Shown: positions 1 through 7,608 of the stretch, piece after piece | Numbering within the stretch: position 1 is the first letter of the stretch | Layout of the letters: every line of letters starts with the position of its first letter | Source of the DNA: Accumulibacter sp. | GTDB lineage: Bacteria; Pseudomonadota; Gammaproteobacteria; Burkholderiales; Rhodocyclaceae | DNA length: 48,838 bases | Assembly (NCBI RefSeq): GCF_029255125.1 | Contig: NZ_JAPUVR010000079.1 | Coordinates: forward strand, 1-48,838 | Reading direction: 5' to 3' | The notes under the pieces: generated by a model | What the model saw: the letters and a program-made list of their open reading frames with translations, nothing else | Told to the model about the DNA's origin: nothing | Databases searched by the model: none | Program-made: the position numbers and the translations under genes

Positions 1-32
1 ACTTCTTCCTCGCGAAAAAGAGATTCAGTCAT
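1..32 (-). CDS. Possible start of a next gene, cut by the window edge
   Basis: An ATG at position 32 on the minus strand opens a frame that runs off the window after ten codons (MTESLFREEE). It lies 31 bases beyond the TIR stop codon. An N-terminus of this kind, a few polar residues then LFR-E-E, is familiar from HlyD-type secretion adaptors, but ten residues cannot support an assignment. There is only a weak ribosome-binding site. The same frame is open further upstream, back to about position 102, so the bases could instead belong to a frameshifted 3' end of the TIR gene. Confidence 0.25.
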   Translation of the reverse strand, partial: MTESLFREEE

Positions 33-63
33 CGCCAGAAACCGTCCGTAGTTGACATTGTCA

Positions 64-558
64 TTATACCCTGCGTCCCACGTTCCCGGAGGGTAGGCTC
101 GGGATTTTTTCACAGCCTCTCAGACTGTCCTGCAGATGCCGCGTGTGGCGCAGACTGTTGAGTCGCTTCAGTTTCACATTGAGTTCAGAAGATCTTCTTT
201 CCCAGTGGTGAAGATAGCGAAGACGGTCGTCTGCGTTGTAAAGAGGTGTTCCCGACAAGACGACAGGATTCACCCGCGCGCGAAAACCCGCTTGATCATG
301 TTTGGCAAATTGATCATAGATCTGGCACAGCTCGTACATGCAGTATTCCGACGTGAAGTACGCCTCGCTGAGCACCAGAACAATATGCCCGGCGGCGCCG
401 ATCTCGTCCATGAACTGGCGGATCGAGTCGCCGTATTTCATTTCCTTCCGGTCGTAGCGCGGTTTCATTCCGCGTGCGGCGCAAGCCTCAGCCAGCTTTT
501 CGACCAGCGGCTTCTGCGCTTCCTCTTTCCACGCGTACGAAACATAGACGCTGACCAT
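64..558 (-). CDS. TIR-domain protein
   Basis: This 164-residue protein is a single TIR domain. Box 1 reads VYVSYAWKEE at residues 4-13, right at the N-terminus. The conserved S-x2-C-x2-E helix (SEYCMYEL, residues 70-77) carries Glu76, which corresponds to the catalytic glutamate of NAD-cleaving TIR domains. Small bacterial TIR proteins commonly act as NADases or nucleotide-signal producers in antiphage defence; that role here is inference. The start is supported by a GGGGGAGGG ribosome-binding site seven bases before the ATG. No transmembrane segment or extra effector domain is visible. The last 15 or so residues, after an A6 run near position 109, look unlike a normal TIR C-terminus, and a neighbouring frame stays open to the window edge. 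The 3' end may therefore be frameshifted or simply divergent. Confidence 0.8.
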   Translation of the reverse strand: MVSVYVSYAWKEEAQKPLVEKLAEACAARGMKPRYDRKEMKYGDSIRQFMDEIGAAGHIVLVLSEAYFTSEYCMYELCQIYDQFAKHDQAGFRARVNPVVLSGTPLYNADDRLRYLHHWERRSSELNVKLKRLNSLRHTRHLQDSLRGCEKIPSLPSGNVGRRV

Positions 559-671
559 CGAAACCCTCCCCCGGATCTGTCGGCAAGTGCATGGGCGGGG
601 TCCACGGGGCGGCGCCGGGCGGGCGGCAGCGCCAGCCGGGCGAGTTCGTGGGGAACCCGTTCACCGGGTCA

Positions 672-700
672 AGTATCAGCGGTGGCCGCGCGCAAGTCAA
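672..700 (-). promoter_or_regulatory. Sigma-70-type promoter for the TIR gene
   Basis: On the minus strand a TTGACT -35 box (700-695) is separated by exactly 17 bases from a GATACT -10 box (677-672). Transcription would begin near 665 and leave an untranslated leader of about 107 bases before the TIR start codon. Just after the predicted start site the leader holds an inverted repeat, ACCCG-GTGAA-CGGGT. The boxes fit consensus well, but no experiment supports them. Confidence 0.5.
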
Positions 701-783
701 ACACGCGCCGCGCGGCTGGATCGGGCGCGCCGAAGACGGTGGACGCGGACACGGCGGACGTGCCGGCGGCGCCCGCCAGCGCC

Positions 784-2220
784 TCAGGGCGGCGGGCCGG
801 TCTCGCGCTCGTCGCCGCTGGCCGCGCCGGGCGCTTCGAGCTTCAGTTCCTGAATTTTCCGGGTGATCGTGTTGCGGCCGATGCCGAGCGCCTGCGCGGC
901 TTCGATGCGGCGGCCGCCGGTGCGCAGCAGCGCGCGGCTGATCAGGATGCCTTCGAAGGTCTGGATCAGCTTTTCGTGCACGTGACCGGCCTGCGCGGCG
1001 AGCAGGCGATCGACTTCGTCGGCGAGGGCGCCTTCCCAGTCGTTGGCGCGCGCGCCGGGGGCGACGGTCTCGCGCAGGTCGGGCGGCAGGTCGGCGAGTT
1101 CGACGAGTTGGCCGGGCGCCATCACGGTCAGCCAGTGGCAGAGGTTTTCGAGCTGGCGAACGTTGCCCGGGAAATCGAGCCCGCAGAGCTGGCGCAAGGC
1201 TCCTTCGGAGAAGCGCTTGGCTTCGACGCCGAGTTCCTGCGCGCTTTTCTGCAGGAAATGGCGGGCGAGCAGCGGAATGTCTTCGCGCCTTTCGCGCAGG
1301 CTGGGCAGGCGGACGCGGATGACGTTCAGGCGATGGAAGATGTCTTCGCGAAACAAGCCCTGGCGGACGCGTGCTTCGAGGTCCTGGTGCGTCGCGGCGA
1401 TGATGCGGACGCGGGTTTTCAGCGGCGAGTGACCGCCGACGCGGTAGTAGTGGCCGTCGGAGAGGACGCGCAGCAGGCGCGTCTGCAGTTCGGCCGGCAT
1501 GTCGCCGATTTCGTCGAGGAAGAGCGTTCCGCCTTCGGCCTGTTCGAATCGCCCCTGGCGCTGCGTCGCGGCGCCGGTGAACGCGCCGCGTTCGTGGCCG
1601 AAGAGTTCGGATTCGAGCAGGTCGCGCGGAATCGCCGCGGTGTTGATCGCGATGAACGGCTTGTCGGCGCGTGAGCTGTGGCGATGCACGGCGCGCGCGA
1701 CGAGTTCCTTGCCCGAACCCGATTCGCCGGTGATCAGGACGGTGGCGTTCGACTGGCTGAGTCGGCCGATGGCGCGAAAGACTTCCTGCATCGCCGGCGC
1801 CTGGCCGAGGATCTCGGGCGTCAGTCCGGCTTCGCTCTCCGCACCAATCTGGTGCATACTCTCGCCGATCGCGCGCCGTATCAGTTCGATCGCCTGATCG
1901 ACGTCGAAGGGTTTCGGCAGGTATTCAAAGGCGCCGCCCTGAAAAGCGGCGACCGCGCTGTCCAGATCGGAGTACGCGGTCATGATGATCACCGGCAGCG
2001 AGGGAAAGCGCTGGCGGAAGATCTGCAGCAGTTCGAGCCCCGACTGGCCGGGCATGCGGATGTCGGAAACAAGGACCTGCGGCGCGCCGCCGGCGTCGAG
2101 CTGGGCCAGCGCTTCACCCGCCGAGGCGAAGCTGCGGAAAGGGATCTTCTCGCGCGTGAGCGTTTTTTCGAGGACCCAGCGAATTGATTTGTCGTCGTCG
2201 ACGATCCAGACGGGTTTCAT
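784..2220 (-). CDS. ntrC: Nitrogen response regulator NtrC (sigma-54 activator)
   Basis: NtrC is the DNA-binding response regulator that activates sigma-54 promoters such as glnA when nitrogen is limiting. The 478-residue protein has the three expected domains. The receiver domain (about 1-115) has the acidic DDD pocket at residues 8-10 and the phosphoacceptor Asp53. The AAA+ domain (about 135-365) has Walker A GESGSGKE at 165-172 and the sigma-54 contact loop GAFTGA at 212-217, followed by a GGTLFLDEIGDM Walker B region. A Fis-type helix-turn-helix lies at the C-terminus (AAQALGIGRNTITRK). I chose the ATG at 2220 because it has a TGAGGAATTC ribosome-binding site and matches family length (469 in E. 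coli); an in-frame GTG lies ten codons upstream. The gene follows ntrB after 66 bases in the same direction. Confidence 0.97.
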   Translation of the reverse strand: MKPVWIVDDDKSIRWVLEKTLTREKIPFRSFASAGEALAQLDAGGAPQVLVSDIRMPGQSGLELLQIFRQRFPSLPVIIMTAYSDLDSAVAAFQGGAFEYLPKPFDVDQAIELIRRAIGESMHQIGAESEAGLTPEILGQAPAMQEVFRAIGRLSQSNATVLITGESGSGKELVARAVHRHSSRADKPFIAINTAAIPRDLLESELFGHERGAFTGAATQRQGRFEQAEGGTLFLDEIGDMPAELQTRLLRVLSDGHYYRVGGHSPLKTRVRIIAATHQDLEARVRQGLFREDIFHRLNVIRVRLPSLRERREDIPLLARHFLQKSAQELGVEAKRFSEGALRQLCGLDFPGNVRQLENLCHWLTVMAPGQLVELADLPPDLRETVAPGARANDWEGALADEVDRLLAAQAGHVHEKLIQTFEGILISRALLRTGGRRIEAAQALGIGRNTITRKIQELKLEAPGAASGDERETGPPP

Positions 2221-2286
2221 GAATTCCTCAGGCAGCTTGACGATGGTCACTCAATTGACAAGCAAGAAGCCTGCCCGCTCACCGGA

Positions 2287-3357
2287 TCAGGCCAGCGGCA
2301 GGCGGATCGTGAAGCGCGTGTGGCCCGGCCGGCTGCTGCAGTCTATCGTCCCCTGGTGCTGCTGGACGAAGCTCTGCGCCAGCGTCAGGCCGAGGCCGCT
2401 GCCGTCCGGGCGCCCGGAAACGAGCGGATAGAACATGCGTTCGCGGATGTCGTCGGGAATTCCCGGGCCGTTGTCCAGCACTTCGACGGCGATCGCCAGA
2501 CGGTAGCGCCGCTTGGCCAGCGTGACCTGGCGCGCGACGCGCGTGCGCAGCGTGATCTGCCCGGGGGCGGGCGCTTCGCTCGCCGGCTGGCGGTCGATCG
2601 CCTGCGCGGCGTTGCGCACGATGTTGAGGAAGACCTGTATCAGTTGCTCGCGGTCGCCGACCAGGTCGGGCAGGCTGGTGTCGTAGTCGCGCTGCACGCG
2701 CAGCAGCGGAAACTCGGCGGTGAGCAGGCTGCGCACGCGTTCGAGGATTTCGTGGATATTCACCGGGCCCGGCTGCATCGGGCGATGCGGCGAGAGCAGG
2801 CGGCGCATCAGGTCCTGCAGGCGGTCGGCTTCCTTGATGATCACCTGCGTGTATTCGCGCAGCGCGGGATTGTTCAGTTCGTGTTCGAGCAACTGCGCGG
2901 CGCCGCGGATGCCGCCGAGCGGGTTCTTGATTTCGTGTACCAGATTGCTGATCAGCTCGCGGTTGGCGTGTTGCTGTTCGGCCAGGCGCTCTTCGCGCGT
3001 CGCGCGCAGTTGCTGGTCGATCGGCCACAGTTCGACGAGCAGGCGGACGTCGGCGGCATCGACCGGGTTGACTGCGCAGTTGACCGGCAGGACTTCGCCG
3101 TCGGCCAGGCGCAGTTCGATGTTCTCGCCGGTATAGCCCCAGCCCTGACCCAGCACCTTGTCGAAGGCGCCGAGCAGTGCCGGCGGACACCCCATGAAAG
3201 CGGCCAGCGGCAGGTCGGCGAAGACCTTGCCGCTGATCCCGAGCAGGTTTTCGGCCGCCGGGTTGAGGTAGCGGATCGCCAGGCGCTCGTCGAGCAGGAC
3301 GACGGCCGACGAGAGCAGGTCGAGTCCACCGAAGGCGCTGGCTGCCGGCTCAGTCAT
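2287..3357 (-). CDS. ntrB: Nitrogen sensor histidine kinase NtrB
   Basis: NtrB phosphorylates and, with PII protein bound, dephosphorylates NtrC in response to glutamine status. The 356-residue protein is soluble, with no membrane segment. A PAS domain occupies about residues 10-115. The dimerisation/phosphoacceptor box contains His141 in NLVHEIKNPLGG. The ATPase domain shows the N box (FLNIVRNAAQAI), the G1 box (DNGPGIP) and the G2 box (GSGLGLTLAQ). Length and domain order match E. coli NtrB (GlnL). The gene lies 19 bases downstream of the DUF4124 gene and 66 bases upstream of ntrC on the same strand, so the three probably form one transcript. Confidence 0.96.
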   Translation of the reverse strand: MTEPAASAFGGLDLLSSAVVLLDERLAIRYLNPAAENLLGISGKVFADLPLAAFMGCPPALLGAFDKVLGQGWGYTGENIELRLADGEVLPVNCAVNPVDAADVRLLVELWPIDQQLRATREERLAEQQHANRELISNLVHEIKNPLGGIRGAAQLLEHELNNPALREYTQVIIKEADRLQDLMRRLLSPHRPMQPGPVNIHEILERVRSLLTAEFPLLRVQRDYDTSLPDLVGDREQLIQVFLNIVRNAAQAIDRQPASEAPAPGQITLRTRVARQVTLAKRRYRLAIAVEVLDNGPGIPDDIRERMFYPLVSGRPDGSGLGLTLAQSFVQQHQGTIDCSSRPGHTRFTIRLPLA

Positions 3358-3376
3358 CGTGCGGCGGCGGGCGCAT

Positions 3377-3883
3377 TCAGCGCAGATTGGCGATCTCCTT
3401 GCGGATCGCTTCGATGTTGCGCTCGTGCAGGGCGACCTTGTCCTTGTAGGCCTGCAGGCGTTCCTGCACCTTGGCGCCGTTGATCGCGCCGCCCTGCACG
3501 CGCTCGCTGGGGAGGACGACTTCCTGCTGCGCGGCGAGTTCCTTTTTCGCCTGCTCGGCGTTCTTCTGCTCGCCGGCGAGTTCGTTTTCGAGAATCCGCC
3601 GGCGGTCGCCGTCGCGCGACTTCTGCGTCTTGTCGTCGACCTTCGGGAAATCGGCCGGCGTTGCCGTTGCGGCCTTCGGCGCGCCCGGCTTGGCCGGCGC
3701 TTTCGGCGGCGGTGCGACGTTGATCGGTTCGAGAACGATCTTCCGACAGTTCTTGGTCGGAACGTTCGAGTAGAGAACCCGCCCGTCGACGTCGGCGCAC
3801 TTGAAGATGTCCTGCGCGTCTGCCGGTGCTGCCGCCAGCCAGAGCAGGGCAGTCGAAAGACACAGGGCTTGCGGTTTCATCAT
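3377..3883 (-). CDS. Secreted DUF4124-domain protein
   Basis: This 168-residue protein starts with a clear signal peptide ending near ADAQ (residue 24). A short DUF4124-like module follows (DIFKCADVDGRVLYSNVP), then a proline/alanine-rich linker (residues 55-80), then a charged helical region rich in Lys, Glu, Arg and Gln that probably forms a coiled coil. DUF4124 proteins are periplasmic and of unknown function. Two start codons are adjacent (3883 and 3880), preceded by GAGGAGAACG. The gene sits between glnA and ntrB and is close enough to ntrB (19 bases) to be cotranscribed with ntrBC. A second protein of the same kind lies next to pyrE at 18120-18752. Confidence 0.85.
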   Translation of the reverse strand: MMKPQALCLSTALLWLAAAPADAQDIFKCADVDGRVLYSNVPTKNCRKIVLEPINVAPPPKAPAKPGAPKAATATPADFPKVDDKTQKSRDGDRRRILENELAGEQKNAEQAKKELAAQQEVVLPSERVQGGAINGAKVQERLQAYKDKVALHERNIEAIRKEIANLR

Positions 3884-3955
3884 CGTTCTCCTCGGTCGCC
3901 GCCGTCCGGCCAGTGCGCAGGTACCGGGATGCTGGCACGCGCACGCCGGCCGTCA

Positions 3956-3984
3956 AGTGTATTGGATCACGGCAGCCGATACAA
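3956..3984 (-). promoter_or_regulatory. Candidate promoter for DUF4124-ntrB-ntrC
   Basis: On the minus strand TTGTAT (3984-3979) and TACACT (3961-3956) are separated by 17 bases. A start site near 3949 would give a leader of about 65 bases. It lies after the glnA terminator, so ntrBC would have a sigma-70 promoter of its own, separate from the sigma-54 promoter of glnA. Confidence 0.4.
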
Positions 3985-4010
3985 ACGCCGGAGAACGGCG
4001 CCCGGCAGAC

Positions 4011-4040
4011 AAAAAAAAGACGGGCCGTAGCCCGTCTTTT
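4011..4040 (-). terminator. Intrinsic terminator of glnA
   Basis: The minus strand has an 11-bp perfect stem, AAAAGACGGGC against GCCCGTCTTTT, with a four-base loop, followed by a run of eight T. It begins 22 bases after the glnA stop codon and would separate glnA from the ntrBC transcript. The symmetric A/T flanks make it potentially bidirectional. Confidence 0.9.
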
Positions 4041-4062
4041 CCCTTGCCCTGACGCCAGGCGC

Positions 4063-5478
4063 TCAGCAACTGTAGTACAGATCGAACTCGACCGGGTGCG
4101 TCGTCATCCGGATGCGGTTGACTTCGTCCATCTTCAGCTCGAGGTAGGCATCGACCCAGTCGTCCGAGAAGACGCCGCCGCGGGTGAGGAACTCGCGGTC
4201 CTTGTTGAGCGCGGCAAGCGCCTCTTCCAGGCTGGCGCAGACGGTCGGGATCTTGGCGTCCTCCTCCGGCGGCAGGTCGTAGAGGTTCTTGTCGGCCGGC
4301 TCGCCCGGATGAATCCGGTTCTGGATGCCGTCGAGACCCGCCATCAGCAGCGCCGCGAAGCACAGGTAGGGATTCGCCAAGGGGTCCGGGAAGCGCGTCT
4401 CGATCCGCCGCGCCTTGTCGGAAGCGACGTGCGGGACGCGGATCGAGGCCGAGCGGTTCTTCGCCGAGTAGGCCAGCTTGACCGGCGCTTCGTAGTGCGG
4501 TACCAGACGCTTGTACGAGTTCGTTCCCGGGTTGGTGATTGCGTTCAAGGCCTTCGCGTGCTTGACGATGCCGCCGATGTAGAAGAGCGCGAGTTCCGAC
4601 AGGCCGGCGTAACCGTTGCCGGCGAACAGGTTCTTGCCGTCCTTCCAGATCGACTGATGCACGTGCATTCCCGAGCCGTTGTCGCCAACGATGGGCTTGG
4701 GCATGAAGGTGGCCGTCTTGCCGTACTGATGGGCGACGTTATGCACGACGTACTTCAGCATCTGCGTCCAGTCGGCCCGCTTGACCAGCGTGTTGAACAG
4801 CGTGCCGATTTCACACTGACCGGCGGTCGCCACTTCGTGGTGGTGCACTTCGACCGGGACGCCGATCTGTTCGAGCGTGAGGACCATCGCCGAGCGCAGG
4901 TCGTGCAGGCTGTCGACTGGCGGGACCGGGAAGTAGCCGCCCTTGATGCCGGGACGGTGGCCGGTGCCGCCCTCGCCTTCGCCCTTTTCGCCGTTCGTCC
5001 AGGCGGCTTCCTGCGAGTAGATCTTCAGGCTGCAGCCCGACATGTCGACGCTCCAGGCGACCGAATCGAAGATGAAGAACTCGGGTTCCGGGCCAAAGTA
5101 CGCGGTGTCGCCGATGCCGCTCGACTTCAGATAGGCTTCGGCGCGTTTGGCGATCGAACGCGGGTCGCGATCGTAGCCGCGCCCGTCGGCCGGGTCGACG
5201 ACATCGCAGGTAATGACCACCGTCGTTTCGTCGAAGAAGGGGTCGACGTAGGCGGTGCTCGGGTCCGGCATCAGTTGCATGTCGGAGGCCTGAATTCCTT
5301 TCCAGCCGGCGATCGACGATCCGTCAAAGGCGTGACCGTTTTCGAACTTGTCTTCGTTGAACGCGCTCACCGGAACGGTCACGTGCTGTTCCTTGCCGCG
5401 GGTATCGGTGAAGCGGAAGTCGACGAACTTCGCTTCGCTTTCCTTGACCATCTTGATCACGTCTTGCGGGCTTGCCAT
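4063..5478 (-). CDS. glnA: Glutamine synthetase type I
   Basis: GlnA makes glutamine from glutamate, ammonia and ATP as a cytoplasmic dodecamer. The 471-residue protein has the normal length of the GSI-beta class. It shows the metal and substrate motifs [10 protein letters not shown] (128-137), [17 protein letters not shown] (around 209-225), the ATP/glutamate region [10 protein letters not shown] (267-276), and the NRSASIRVP stretch (341-349). The adenylylation tyrosine is Tyr400 in NLYDLPPEE, so activity is probably controlled by GlnE. Upstream lie a sigma-54 promoter and two NtrC-type sites, and downstream a strong terminator, so the gene appears to be monocistronic. Confidence 0.98.
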   Translation of the reverse strand: MASPQDVIKMVKESEAKFVDFRFTDTRGKEQHVTVPVSAFNEDKFENGHAFDGSSIAGWKGIQASDMQLMPDPSTAYVDPFFDETTVVITCDVVDPADGRGYDRDPRSIAKRAEAYLKSSGIGDTAYFGPEPEFFIFDSVAWSVDMSGCSLKIYSQEAAWTNGEKGEGEGGTGHRPGIKGGYFPVPPVDSLHDLRSAMVLTLEQIGVPVEVHHHEVATAGQCEIGTLFNTLVKRADWTQMLKYVVHNVAHQYGKTATFMPKPIVGDNGSGMHVHQSIWKDGKNLFAGNGYAGLSELALFYIGGIVKHAKALNAITNPGTNSYKRLVPHYEAPVKLAYSAKNRSASIRVPHVASDKARRIETRFPDPLANPYLCFAALLMAGLDGIQNRIHPGEPADKNLYDLPPEEDAKIPTVCASLEEALAALNKDREFLTRGGVFSDDWVDAYLELKMDEVNRIRMTTHPVEFDLYYSC

Positions 5479-5546
5479 TGCAGAATCTCCAGAGCAGTTG
5501 CCGGGGTGCCGGCGAAAGTATAAAAGGTAGCTTGCGCTCGGGTACT

Positions 5547-5562
5547 AGCAGAAAACATGCCA
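5547..5562 (-). promoter_or_regulatory. Sigma-54 promoter of glnA
   Basis: The minus strand carries TGGCATG-N4-CTGCT. It matches the -24/-12 consensus TGGCACG-N4-TTGCW, with the invariant GG (5561-5560) and GC (5549-5548) at the correct spacing. The transcription start would be near 5536, giving a leader of about 58 bases before glnA. Together with the upstream NtrC-type sites this is the classic nitrogen-regulated glnA arrangement. Confidence 0.8.
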
Positions 5563-5624
5563 GTCCCTGCATTGCTGATCGAGCATTGTGCCACAAGGGC
5601 ATCGCGCCAACCGGCTGTTTTTTC

Positions 5625-5641
5625 CGCACCATGGCGGTGCA
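5625..5641 (-). promoter_or_regulatory. NtrC-binding site, proximal
   Basis: The 17-bp dyad cGCACCA-TGG-cGGTGCA matches the NtrC consensus TGCACCA-N3-TGGTGCA at all but two positions. Its centre (5633) is about 97 bases upstream of the predicted glnA start site, the usual distance for an enhancer acting on sigma-54 polymerase. Confidence 0.7.
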
Positions 5642-5655
5642 TACGCGGGCAGCCA

Positions 5656-5672
5656 CGCACCCTGGCGGTGCG
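5656..5672 (-). promoter_or_regulatory. NtrC-binding site, distal
   Basis: A second dyad, cGCACCC-TGG-cGGTGCg, shares its core with the proximal site. The two centres are 31 bp apart, about three helical turns, so two NtrC dimers would sit on the same face of the DNA. E. coli glnA has a closely similar pair of strong sites. Confidence 0.65.
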
Positions 5673-5721
5673 CGGCGCGCCCCGCCTTCGTGCCGCCGGA
5701 AACGTCGGCCGGCAAGTGCTT

Positions 5722-5727
5722 TATACT
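5722..5727 (+). promoter_or_regulatory. Candidate -10 box for the rhodanese gene
   Basis: TATACT lies 42 bases before the rhodanese start codon in the divergent region shared with glnA. No good -35 box is present at 16-18 bases, so the call is weak. The distal NtrC-type site lies 50 bp upstream and could also touch this promoter. Confidence 0.3.
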
Positions 5728-5769
5728 GCTGTTTTTGCCTTCCAATCGACGGGGTACGCGCCGGGCACC

Positions 5770-6219
5770 ATGGGAAAACTGACCGATCTGCTGCAACTGG
5801 CTCGCGCGCGCGGGCACGACCTTGGCCTCCCCTACGCCGGTGCGCTGACGCCGCTGGAAGCCTACGATGTCTGGCAACTGGCGCCCGGCGCCCGCCTGAT
5901 CGATGTCCGCACGCACGCTGAATGGGATTGGGTCGGACGCATCCCGGGCGCCGTCGAAATCGAGTGGATGAGCTACCCCGACAATCGGCTGAACATTCAC
6001 TTCCTTGCCCAGGTCGAACAGCAGGTGGATCGCGAGGCCTTGCTGATGTTCATCTGCCGCAGCGGCGTGCGCTCGCACCATGCGGCGGCGCTGGTCAGCG
6101 AGGCAAGGCAGCGCGAGTGCTACAACGTGCTGGAGGGCTTCGAGGGCAACAAGGACGCGCGCGGCCAGCGCGGCAAGGTCGGCGGCTGGCGCCACGCCGG
6201 CCTGCCCTGGCAGAGCTGA
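5770..6219 (+). CDS. Rhodanese-like domain protein
   Basis: This 149-residue protein is a single rhodanese domain. It has the DVRTHAEW start of the fold (residues 45-52) and the active-site loop CRSGVRS with Cys96. Such proteins carry sulfur as a cysteine persulfide; the partner here is unknown. There is no signal peptide, so it should be cytoplasmic. I chose the ATG at 5770 because the longer open frame upstream runs through the glnA control region. The ribosome-binding site is weak. The gene is divergent from glnA and lies 117 bases upstream of nadA. Confidence 0.85.
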   Translation: MGKLTDLLQLARARGHDLGLPYAGALTPLEAYDVWQLAPGARLIDVRTHAEWDWVGRIPGAVEIEWMSYPDNRLNIHFLAQVEQQVDREALLMFICRSGVRSHHAAALVSEARQRECYNVLEGFEGNKDARGQRGKVGGWRHAGLPWQS

Positions 6220-6336
6220 AGGCTCGGCCGCCGCCAGCGAATCGCCGCACCGGCGCCGGACAGCACTCGTCGCCGAGTTTCTTGCCCGGCGCAAACGCTC
6301 AGACTCTTTTTCGCTCCCGTTTCGGATCTCGCCCCC

Positions 6337-7434
6337 ATGCAAACTGCGACCATCAGCTTCGACAAGTTCAACCCGTTGCAAGACGACGAGTGCCATGCGC
6401 GGATTCGTGCCGCGCGCGCGCGCCTCGCCGAGCAGGCTGTGCTGCTCTGCCACCACTATCAGCGCGCCGACGTCTACCAGTACGCCGACCTGACCGGCGA
6501 CTCGCTCAAGCTGTCGCGCCTCGCCTCGCAGACCGACGCGCGCTACATCGTCTTCTGCGGCGTGCATTTCATGGCCGAGGTGGCCGACATCATGTCGCGC
6601 CCGGAGCAGTTGGCGATCCTGCCCGATCTGGCCGCCGGCTGCTCGATGGCCGACATGGCTAATCTGGCCAAGGTCGAACGTTGCTGGCGCGAACTCGGCG
6701 AGGTGCTCGAGGTCGAGCAGCAGGTGACGCCGGTGACCTACATCAATTCGGCGGCCGATCTGAAGGCCTTCTGCGGCGAGCGCGGCGGCATCGTCTGCAC
6801 CTCGTCGAATGCGGGAAGCATTGCCGCCTGGGCCTTTGCGCAGCGCCCGAAGATCCTGTTCTTTCCCGATCAGCACCTGGGCCGGTGGACCGGCCACCAG
6901 ATGGGGATTCCGCTCGACGAAATGGTCGTCTGGGATCCCGACCTCGAACTCGGCGGCCTGAGCGCCGAGCAGATTCGCCACGCCCGCCTGCTGCTCTGGA
7001 AGGGGCACTGCTCGGTGCATCAGATGTTTCAGCCGGCCCACATCCTGCGCTTCCGCAACGAACACCCGGACGGCCTGGTGATCTCGCATCCGGAATGCAG
7101 CTTCGAGGTCTGCCGGCAGTCGGACTTCGTCGGCTCGACCGAGCACATCGTGCGCACGATCAAGCAGGCGGCGCCGAATACGCGCTGGCTGGTCGGCACC
7201 GAGTTGAATCTGGTCAACCGGCTCGCCGAGGAGGTGCGCGCCGAGGGCAAGATCGTCCGGTTCATGGCGCCGACCGTCTGCATGTGCTCGACGATGCAGC
7301 GCATCGACCCGCAGCATCTGGCGTGGACGCTGGAGAACCTGGCCGACGGCAATGTCGTCAATCAGATCAGCGTCGCCGCGCACGAGCGCGCTGCCGCCAA
7401 GCTGGCGCTCGACCGCATGCTTGCCATCTCCTGA
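6337..7434 (+). CDS. nadA: Quinolinate synthase
   Basis: NadA condenses iminoaspartate with dihydroxyacetone phosphate to quinolinate in NAD synthesis, using an oxygen-sensitive [4Fe-4S] cluster. The 365-residue protein has the expected pseudo-threefold layout: CHHYQRADVYQYAD near residue 38, AAGCSMAD around residue 102, WKGHCSVH in the middle, SHPECSFEVC, and CMCSTMQRI near the C-terminus. The AGC, GHC and CMC cysteines correspond to the three cluster ligands of the E. coli enzyme. The partner genes nadB and nadC are not in this window. Confidence 0.96.
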   Translation: MQTATISFDKFNPLQDDECHARIRAARARLAEQAVLLCHHYQRADVYQYADLTGDSLKLSRLASQTDARYIVFCGVHFMAEVADIMSRPEQLAILPDLAAGCSMADMANLAKVERCWRELGEVLEVEQQVTPVTYINSAADLKAFCGERGGIVCTSSNAGSIAAWAFAQRPKILFFPDQHLGRWTGHQMGIPLDEMVVWDPDLELGGLSAEQIRHARLLLWKGHCSVHQMFQPAHILRFRNEHPDGLVISHPECSFEVCRQSDFVGSTEHIVRTIKQAAPNTRWLVGTELNLVNRLAEEVRAEGKIVRFMAPTVCMCSTMQRIDPQHLAWTLENLADGNVVNQISVAAHERAAAKLALDRMLAIS

Positions 7435-7608
7435 TCGGTCTCGCCGGCCAACCACCGGCCACGCCGAAAGCGGTGAACTTTCCCGGCGAGCGATTGACCA
7501 AGAACTGCCCGGCGCGTGTCGCCGTCGGCGTCGTTGCCCCAGCCAGACGATCGTAAAGCGTCCCGAACCGTCCGACCCATCGCATCCCAACCCACGAAGG
7601 AATAGCCC

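Noticed and set aside
136-1674. Long plus-strand open frame of 512 codons opposite the TIR and ntrC genes
   Set aside because: It is the antisense shadow of GC-rich ntrC codons and has no recognisable domain; the minus strand encodes clear NtrC motifs.
3934-3950. Sigma-54-like TGGCACG on the plus strand
   Set aside because: The matching -12 element is missing and no plus-strand gene follows.
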